Shown in pieces: positions 6,359 through 11,544 of a stretch of 11,544 bases of DNA. The stretch lies in NCBI GenBank assembly GCA_900321055.1, contig ONUQ01000142.1, forward strand, positions 1-11,544, written 5' to 3'. How positions within the stretch are numbered: the stretch's first letter is position 1; each line of letters begins with the position of its first letter. Below the pieces are notes generated by a model. That model had not been told where the DNA came from. It did no database searches and was given only the letters and a program-made list of their open reading frames with translations. The position numbers were made by a program, and so were the translations under genes. This DNA is from an uncultured Elusimicrobia bacterium. GTDB lineage: Bacteria; Elusimicrobiota; Endomicrobiia; Endomicrobiales; Endomicrobiaceae.

Positions 6359-8095
6359 TTAACTTAAATATTCTTTTAAAGATTTACATTTTCCCGGATA
6401 TCTTAACTTCCTTATAGCTTTTGATTCTATTTGTCTTACTCTTTCCCTTGTAACACCAAATTTTTTTCCAACTTCTTCAAGAGTTGAAGGGTAACCGATT
6501 CCTATTCCATATCTTAATCTTATAATTTCAGATTCTCTGGGAGTTAAAGTGTTTAATACTTTTTCCAATTCCAATTGCAATCTGTACTGATATGTTTTTG
6601 TTACCGGATTAGGACTATTTTTATCTTCTATAAAATCTTCAAGTTTAGAATCCTCTTCATCACCAACCGGTGTAGCAAGAGATACAGGTTCCTGCATCAT
6701 TTTCAAAATTTTTCTTACTCTATCCGAAGATATTTTTAAAAATTTAGTATATTCTTCTATTAAAGGCTCTCTTCCCTGTTCTTGTTGCAACTTCTTTTTC
6801 AATTTTGTTAATTTAGAAATTAACTCTTTCATGTGAACCGGAATTCTTATTGTTCTTGCCTGATCTGCAATAGCTCTATTTATAGATTGTCTTATCCACC
6901 ATGTTGCATAAGTTGAAAATTTAAAACCTCTTTTCCATTCAAATTTTTCAACTGCTTTTGATAATCCTAAATTTCCTTCCTGAATTAAATCGGATAACTC
7001 TAAATTGCTAATACCTACATGTTTTTTTGCAATAGAAACAACTAATCTGAAATTTGCTTCTATCAATTTCATTTTATCTCTATGAATAAGTTCTTCTAAA
7101 TCCCTTATTTTTCTATCTGTTTCTACCAATTCTTTTGAAGAAATAGAAATTCCGTCTTTGATATGTTTTTGTTTTGATATTAAACTTTTAATATATTCTA
7201 TATCTTCTGCCATATTAACGGCTACCAGTCCGCCTGACATTTTTTTAAAATTTGCCGCACTTATTTTACCTGACACAAATTTTGCATACAAATCCTGTAA
7301 TTTTTCAATAGGCATTTTATACTTTCTTTCTATTCTTTCAAGTTCAGAGGATATATCATTTAACTTTGTTGCAGTAATTTTTATTTTATTTATAAGTCTT
7401 TTTATTTTATCTTGATTAATATTTAATCCTGCTATTAAAGAAATCATTTCACTTCTGATTTTTTGTATTTTTTCTTCATTTTTTGCTTTTGACTTATCAT
7501 CTAAACCCGGCTCTGTTGCCTTTGCTTCTAACTTTGCAATATTTTTCTCTAACAGACTTATTCTTTTAACGGCTTCTTTAACTTTTAATCTCATATTTCT
7601 TAATTGACTGCTTGACTTTCTGCCTCTGGGCATAAGCTCTTTAGGAGTCATTTCTTCCTGCTCAATTAAGGTATACCAATTTTTTATTTCTTTTATTATT
7701 AAAGGAGATTCTAACACTATTCGTGTAAGTTTCTTTTCATTTTCATTTACATTTTTAGCAAGTTCAACCTCAACATCTCTTTTAAGTAACGGAACCTTTG
7801 CCATTTCAGTAAGATACATTCTTACCGGATTTATTTCCTCTTCATCATTACTTTTTACAATTATATCAGATGTCTCAGGCAAATTTTTTTCTTTCTTAGA
7901 AGAATTTTGGGTTGCTACAGATGAACCTTTATCCACTATTTTGATACCTAACTCTGCAAGTCGAATAAAAAAATTATCAATTTTATCTGAACTTAAATCT
8001 TTTTCTGCAACTTTTTTGTTTATCTCATCATAAGTAAGATAACCTTGTTTTTTTCCAACAGAAACTAAATCTTCAAACAATTCATTTTTAGCCAT
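6359..8095 (-). CDS. rpoD: primary sigma factor, sigma-70 (RpoD)
   Basis: This 578-residue protein directs RNA polymerase to housekeeping promoters. Residues 1-60 look like region 1.1. Region 1.2 starts at [21 protein letters not shown] (89-109). A long non-conserved, lysine- and glutamate-rich helical stretch (about 120-335) follows, as in group 1 sigma factors of Gram-negative bacteria. Region 2 (about 340-412) contains [22 protein letters not shown] and the -10-recognition and melting segment [19 protein letters not shown]. Region 3 runs to about 500. Region 4 (about 510-575) has [14 protein letters not shown] and the -35-binding helix-turn-helix [24 protein letters not shown]. The region 2.4 and 4.2 residues are canonical, so TTGACA/TATAAT-type promoters are expected. 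Its ATG overlaps the dnaG stop as TAATG, arguing for translational coupling to primase. Confidence 0.97.
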   Translation of the reverse strand: MAKNELFEDLVSVGKKQGYLTYDEINKKVAEKDLSSDKIDNFFIRLAELGIKIVDKGSSVATQNSSKKEKNLPETSDIIVKSNDEEEINPVRMYLTEMAKVPLLKRDVEVELAKNVNENEKKLTRIVLESPLIIKEIKNWYTLIEQEEMTPKELMPRGRKSSSQLRNMRLKVKEAVKRISLLEKNIAKLEAKATEPGLDDKSKAKNEEKIQKIRSEMISLIAGLNINQDKIKRLINKIKITATKLNDISSELERIERKYKMPIEKLQDLYAKFVSGKISAANFKKMSGGLVAVNMAEDIEYIKSLISKQKHIKDGISISSKELVETDRKIRDLEELIHRDKMKLIEANFRLVVSIAKKHVGISNLELSDLIQEGNLGLSKAVEKFEWKRGFKFSTYATWWIRQSINRAIADQARTIRIPVHMKELISKLTKLKKKLQQEQGREPLIEEYTKFLKISSDRVRKILKMMQEPVSLATPVGDEEDSKLEDFIEDKNSPNPVTKTYQYRLQLELEKVLNTLTPRESEIIRLRYGIGIGYPSTLEEVGKKFGVTRERVRQIESKAIRKLRYPGKCKSLKEYLS

Positions 8096-9876
8096 TAATT
8101 TTTCCCTGATCCTTTAATTTGTAGTGTCAATTGACGATATTTTTTTATTTTAGAAACATCTATTTCCATTTTTCCTTCATTCATCAATAACACTTCTTTT
8201 TCAAGAATTTTCCTTTCTTTTTTCTTTCTTTCTAATTCTATGTCTTTACATAGAATATTAAAAATTTCATACTCTTCTACAGAATTTTCATTATTCTTGC
8301 CATCTTCGGCTGTTATTCGTTCACTTATAATTGCAATTTTAGAAAACCACTGTTCTTGTCTTTTATCATTTAAATCAGACAAGATTTGTGCTATGGAAAT
8401 ATTATTATTTTTCAAAAGCAAATTATATATAACGATACAATTAGCATCTGTAAAAAAATCTTTTTCTAATTTTTTTAAATATTGTCTATTAGATATATTT
8501 AATAAAAAACCTATTAATTTTTCTTCTAAAGAAAAACTTGTTTTTATATTATTGTTTCCTATTACTTTATTTTCTTGAACATTAGTTTTTAAGATAGATT
8601 TTCTCTTAAATTCCTGCCATATAACATCTTCTTCTATATTTAATCTTTGTGCAATAAAATGAATATATTCTCTTTGCACAATTATATTTTTATTTTTATT
8701 AATAAAATCTAACAATATTGATACAGCTTTTGCTTTTTCTTGTGCAATATCAGCATTTACTTTTGACATAACCATATCAAAAACAAAATTTATTGCAGAC
8801 TTTGACTTAGTACCTATAAACTTATAAAATTCCTCTTTGCCATATTTTAATAAATATTCGTCAGGATCAACTCCATCCGGCAAAGACGATACTTTTACAG
8901 AGATATTATTTTCTGCACAAATTTCTAATGCTTTTTGTGTTGCAGTTCTACCGGCATCATCGGGATCAAACAACAATGTGATATTATCAGCATATCTATT
9001 TATAAGTTTTGCCTGTTGTTGTGTAAAAGCTGTTCCTAACGGGGCAACAGCACCACAAACTCCATATTGTTGTGAAATAACTACATCCATATAACCTTCT
9101 ACAACAACTATGGATTTTTCTTTTCTTAGTTCCGGTAAAGTTTGATACAATCCATATAAATTAGATGATTTAGAATACACAATTGTTTCCGGAGTATTCA
9201 AGTATTTTGCTTTACTGTTACCTAAAGTTCTTCCTCCAAAAGCAACAACTCTTCCTTGAACATCTAATATCGGAAAAACCAATCTCTCCGACATATATTC
9301 AAAAGTGTTACTCAAATCCGCTTTTGTAAAAAGACCTGCTTTTACCAACATTTCATAAGAATAACCCTTTTTGGTTGCAGATTCAAGCAATTTTCCTTTC
9401 GGAGCATATCCTATCATAAATTTTCTGATAGTATCATCTGTTATTCCTCTTTGCTTAATATACTCTCTTGCAAAAGAAGCAGACTTTGTATCTGACAAAC
9501 ATCTGTTATAAAATCTTGCAGTAGTTTCCAACAATTCAAATATTTTTGTTTTCTCTGAAACAGAATATTTTTCATTAAAAGTTTCTTGTATTGCTATTCC
9601 GTTTTTTTCTGCAAGTTTTTTAACACTTTCTATCCAACTAATGTTTTCAATGAGCATTATAAACTTAAAAACATCTCCGGCAACACCACAACCAAAACAC
9701 CTGAAAATTCCCTTTTCGGGACTAACAATAAATGAAGGTGTCTTTTCTGTATGAAAAGGACAACAACACTTGAAATTTCTACCGACCTTTTTTAAGTCAG
9801 GAATATAATCACCTATTACTGACACAATATCCGAAGCTGTTCTTATTTGTTCTATTACTTGATCCGGTATAGACAT
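8095..9876 (-). CDS. dnaG: DNA primase
   Basis: DnaG makes RNA primers for Okazaki fragments and interacts with the replicative helicase. At 593 residues it is of full length. The N-terminal CHC2 zinc finger uses C39, H42, C60 and C63 ([11 protein letters not shown] and FRCFGCG). The catalytic core includes [20 protein letters not shown] (197-216) and the TOPRIM motifs: EGYMD (260-264) with its acidic residue, DPDDAG (304-309) and [11 protein letters not shown] (332-342). The region after about 440 should be the helicase-binding domain, which is poorly conserved and here rich in Lys, Asn and Glu. Its ATG shares one base with the stop of the NIF3 gene (TAATG), and its own stop overlaps rpoD in the same way. 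All active-site acidic residues appear present. Confidence 0.97.
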   Translation of the reverse strand: MSIPDQVIEQIRTASDIVSVIGDYIPDLKKVGRNFKCCCPFHTEKTPSFIVSPEKGIFRCFGCGVAGDVFKFIMLIENISWIESVKKLAEKNGIAIQETFNEKYSVSEKTKIFELLETTARFYNRCLSDTKSASFAREYIKQRGITDDTIRKFMIGYAPKGKLLESATKKGYSYEMLVKAGLFTKADLSNTFEYMSERLVFPILDVQGRVVAFGGRTLGNSKAKYLNTPETIVYSKSSNLYGLYQTLPELRKEKSIVVVEGYMDVVISQQYGVCGAVAPLGTAFTQQQAKLINRYADNITLLFDPDDAGRTATQKALEICAENNISVKVSSLPDGVDPDEYLLKYGKEEFYKFIGTKSKSAINFVFDMVMSKVNADIAQEKAKAVSILLDFINKNKNIIVQREYIHFIAQRLNIEEDVIWQEFKRKSILKTNVQENKVIGNNNIKTSFSLEEKLIGFLLNISNRQYLKKLEKDFFTDANCIVIYNLLLKNNNISIAQILSDLNDKRQEQWFSKIAIISERITAEDGKNNENSVEEYEIFNILCKDIELERKKKERKILEKEVLLMNEGKMEIDVSKIKKYRQLTLQIKGSGKN

Positions 9877-10841
9877 TATCTTCTAAATCTTCTAAATCTT
9901 CTAAAACCTGAACATTCTATAAAATCTATCATACCATATTCCTTTTCCAATCCGTCAAGCATCAGGTTTATTCCAAGATTATCCGAAGAAATATGTCCGG
10001 CAATTACAACATTTAAATTTTGTTTTTGTGCTTCTTTAAAGTGTCTTTCACTAAAGTGCATTCCAACAATCGTTCCTACTCCCGCACAGGCAAGCCTTTC
10101 CATCATTTCTACCGGACCTTCTGCTCCACCTGTCATATCAACAAAAACTTTTCCGCACTTTGATTTTGAATTTCCACACAAAATATAAGGTCCGTTACCA
10201 AAAGATTTTGCATATTTATATTCGGGAATATCATTTAAGAAATTCATTATATCTTTAATATATCTTGGTTTTAAAGAATCTATTTTGGTTTGAAGAAAAC
10301 TTTCTACATGATTATCCGCAACGGTATGAGCAGTCATCATAGGTATATTTAACAATCTTGCTGCATCATAAACTCTTTGATGATTACTTCCTGAAACACT
10401 TCTACCTACTTCTGCCATTCTTGAAGAAATCAATTTTTCTGCGATATTTATCGGTATACCTTGAGCTGCATTTATTTCTGCTTGCATGGATATAACATTG
10501 TGAAATGTTGAAAAAGCTCTACCTTTCGGATGATGTCCTAAAACAGCATCTATTTTTTTGCCAGAAAGTATCAACTGATTAGCAAGTAACAATTCCGGAG
10601 TTTCTATATCTATACCAACCATAACTGTTTTTATTTCTTCTTTGCCGGTTCCAAAAATAATTCTTGAATCAGCATAAGGATTAGTTAACATATCTAAATC
10701 ATAATCTTTCTTCTTGGCATCACTTAAAGATTTATATTCTTCATTTTTTTCTTCTAATATTCTTGTAACTTCTTCTTTACCTCTTGGATCATTTTCTATT
10801 CCGGAGCGGATAAAGAATTCATACATTTGTTTTAAGTTCAT
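9876..10841 (-). CDS. NIF3/DUF34-family metal-binding protein
   Basis: This protein (321 residues from the chosen start) resembles the NIF3 (NGG1p-interacting factor 3-like, DUF34) family, thought to bind a dinuclear metal site; its biochemical role is unsettled. Likely ligands are H103/H104 in DAVLGHHPKG, H172 and D176 in TAHTVADN, and a C-terminal H283 in VVIAGHISSDNLG, where the commoner family form has Glu rather than Asp (residue 287). About 75 residues precede the first core strand, containing NDPRGKEEV and TNPYADSRI, which I recall as typical of a longer NIF3 subgroup. The C-terminus is a threefold FRR repeat. In Firmicutes a NIF3 gene (yqfO) lies just downstream of dnaG-sigA; here it lies directly upstream. 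I chose ATG 10841 because AGAGGA lies 5 nt before it; the longer frame would need TTG at 10856. Confidence 0.85.
   Translation of the reverse strand: MNLKQMYEFFIRSGIENDPRGKEEVTRILEEKNEEYKSLSDAKKKDYDLDMLTNPYADSRIIFGTGKEEIKTVMVGIDIETPELLLANQLILSGKKIDAVLGHHPKGRAFSTFHNVISMQAEINAAQGIPINIAEKLISSRMAEVGRSVSGSNHQRVYDAARLLNIPMMTAHTVADNHVESFLQTKIDSLKPRYIKDIMNFLNDIPEYKYAKSFGNGPYILCGNSKSKCGKVFVDMTGGAEGPVEMMERLACAGVGTIVGMHFSERHFKEAQKQNLNVVIAGHISSDNLGINLMLDGLEKEYGMIDFIECSGFRRFRRFRR
9879..9905 (-). repeat. three perfect tandem copies of a 9-bp unit at the NIF3/dnaG junction
   Basis: The minus strand reads TTTAGAAGA three times without a mismatch, immediately followed by TAATG (NIF3 stop and dnaG start). The repeat encodes FRRFRRFRR at the very end of the NIF3 protein. 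It also supplies the purine-rich AGAAGA stretches where the dnaG ribosome-binding site should be. Gain or loss of a unit would keep both frames. Confidence 0.9.
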
Positions 10842-10846
10842 ACAAA

Positions 10847-10852
10847 TCCTCT
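10847..10852 (-). promoter_or_regulatory. ribosome-binding site deciding the NIF3 start
   Basis: AGAGGA on the minus strand is separated by 5 nt (10842-10846) from ATG at 10841-10839. It lies inside the reading frame if the upstream TTG at 10856 is used, so the ATG is the better start. Confidence 0.65.
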
Positions 10853-10871
10853 TCAAACAAAAAACATAAAC

Positions 10872-10909
10872 AAAGGGGACATTCCAGCAATTAACGAATA
10901 TTCCCCTTT
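10872..10909 (-). terminator. intrinsic terminator or attenuator hairpin after rpsU
   Basis: AAAGGGGA at 10872-10879 pairs perfectly with TCCCCTTT at 10902-10909. A small internal loop follows, then a further ATTC/GAAT stem (10881-10884 with 10896-10899) closes a loop of about 11 nt. On the minus strand the G+C-rich stem is followed by a T-rich run (GTTTATGTTTTTTG). It lies 34 nt after the rpsU stop and about 30 nt before the NIF3 start, leaving little room for a new promoter. Partial termination between rpsU and dnaG is established in E. coli and is the likely role here. Confidence 0.75.
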
Positions 10910-10943
10910 ATTTAATAAATTTCAAACAATATCAAATAATTGA

Positions 10944-11150
10944 CTATTTTGACCAATTATTATCCTTCATCATTTTACGACGAATTTTTCTCTTAGCTTC
11001 AGCAAGTTTTTCTTTTTTTACAACACTCGGAGATTTATAAAACTCTCTTTTTTTTATCTCCTGCATTATTCCGTTTCGTTCACATTCTCTTTTGAATCTT
11101 CTAATTGCTTCTTCTATAGATTCGCCATCTCTAACTTTAACACTAACCAT
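10944..11150 (-). CDS. rpsU: 30S ribosomal protein S21
   Basis: The 68-residue product is a small, highly basic protein of the S21 family, which binds the 30S platform near the anti-Shine-Dalgarno end of 16S rRNA and helps mRNA engagement. The family pattern is clear: VKVRDGESIEEAIRRFKRECERNGI (first helix), then IKKREFYKSPSVVKKEKLAEAKRK and a Lys/Arg-rich end. Length and content are normal. AAGGTGGT on the minus strand lies 10 nt before the ATG. It follows the HIT-family gene after 44 nt, a common HIT-rpsU pairing, and is followed by a terminator-like hairpin and the NIF3-dnaG-rpoD genes, the macromolecular synthesis operon arrangement. Confidence 0.95.
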   Translation of the reverse strand: MVSVKVRDGESIEEAIRRFKRECERNGIMQEIKKREFYKSPSVVKKEKLAEAKRKIRRKMMKDNNWSK

Positions 11151-11194
11151 TGAATTTTACACCACCTTTTTTTGTGACTTATACTTCTTATATT

Positions 11195-11536
11195 TTAACC
11201 CGGAGGCCAACCAAAAGTTCTACCGCCAAGCAAATGATAATGTAAATGTATAACAGTTTGACCACCATCTATACCACAATTGTTTACAAGTCTATAACCG
11301 TCAAACAATTTATTATCTTCGGCCAATTTTGATGCAACAAGCTGAATATGCCCTAACAAAGCACAATCTTCCTCTCTAACATCATCCAGTCCGGCAATAT
11401 GTTTTTTAGGGATTATCAAAATATGAACAGGAGCTTGCGGATTAATATCCCCAAAAGCTAAAACTTTGTCATCTTCATAAATTTTTTTTGTAGGAATTTC
11501 ATTTGCTACAATTTTACAGAAAAGACAATCTTCCAT
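11195..11536 (-). CDS. HIT-family (HinT-like) nucleotide hydrolase/phosphoramidase
   Basis: This complete 113-residue protein is a HinT-type histidine triad enzyme, which in its family hydrolyses adenosine phosphoramidates and related AMP-lysine conjugates; the physiological substrate is unclear. The N-terminus CLFCKIVANEIPTKKIYEDD and the central INPQAPVHILIIPKKHI are typical. The triad is HLHYHLLGG with H97, H99 and H101. The protein ends in GWPPG, the standard terminus of bacterial HinT. C4 and C7 are positioned as in members that bind zinc, but the partner histidines were not confirmed. The ATG lies 8 nt from the right edge, so the promoter and ribosome-binding site cannot be judged. It probably begins, or lies within, the rpsU transcript. 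Confidence 0.94.
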   Translation of the reverse strand: MEDCLFCKIVANEIPTKKIYEDDKVLAFGDINPQAPVHILIIPKKHIAGLDDVREEDCALLGHIQLVASKLAEDNKLFDGYRLVNNCGIDGGQTVIHLHYHLLGGRTFGWPPG

Positions 11537-11544
11537 ATTTCACA

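Noticed and set aside
7158..10188. Plus-strand open frames at 7158-7415, 8240-8578, 8837-9094 and 9847-10188
   Set aside because: All are antisense to rpoD, dnaG or the NIF3 gene and show no motif, start signal or operon context.
10842..10856. TTG at 10856 as start of the NIF3 gene
   Set aside because: The ribosome-binding sequence AGAGGA lies within this extension and is correctly spaced for the ATG at 10841.
10911..10970. A promoter for NIF3-dnaG-rpoD at the end of rpsU
   Set aside because: Only weak hexamer matches (TTGGTC with GATATT) are present, no better than expected in AT-rich DNA.

Overview
The window is an AT-rich (well under 35 % G+C by eye), densely packed piece of a bacterial chromosome. 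Almost everything in it is housekeeping: I see no mobile element, CRISPR array, tRNA, rRNA or phage gene. Two LptF/LptG-type lipopolysaccharide-export permeases point to a Gram-negative, double-membraned bacterium. The low G+C content, the Mrp-NifX fusion and a NIF3 protein beside dnaG-rpoD made me think of the Elusimicrobiota (Endomicrobium-like gut lineages). That placement is inference from memory, not a search result, and another AT-rich anaerobic Gram-negative phylum is possible.

Layout, + strand (1-2400): the last 43 codons of a 3-isopropylmalate dehydratase large subunit (leuC); a 288-nt AT-rich gap with a candidate promoter; a two-domain Mrp/NBP35 iron-sulfur carrier ATPase fused to a NifX-like cofactor-binding domain; and an RNase H with an unrecognised N-terminal part. 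This block meets the next one tail to tail across only 6 nt.

Layout, - strand (11536 down to 2407, in transcription order): HIT-family hydrolase, rpsU, an intrinsic terminator-like hairpin, NIF3-family protein, dnaG, rpoD, dapB, a second terminator-like hairpin, folK, ybaB/ebfC, lptF, lptG. The core is a version of the classical macromolecular synthesis operon (rpsU-dnaG-rpoD), which links ribosomal protein S21, DNA primase and the primary sigma factor. Here a NIF3 gene sits between rpsU and dnaG, and a hairpin lies after rpsU where E. coli has its partial terminator. NIF3, dnaG and rpoD are joined by two TAATG stop/start overlaps, so they are probably translationally coupled. Lysine/peptidoglycan (dapB), folate (folK), nucleoid (ybaB) and envelope (lptF/lptG) genes follow.

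Three apparent upstream starts (ybaB, folK, the NIF3 gene) are TTG codons. Each gene has a better ATG a few codons inside, and I have used those. I did not find a clearly new multi-gene system. The points most worth a second look are the strong in-frame ribosome-binding site inside the Mrp-NifX fusion, that protein's Cys- and His-rich tails, the 9-bp tandem repeat at the NIF3/dnaG junction, the two hairpins placed as possible attenuators, and the N-terminal domain of the RNase H.
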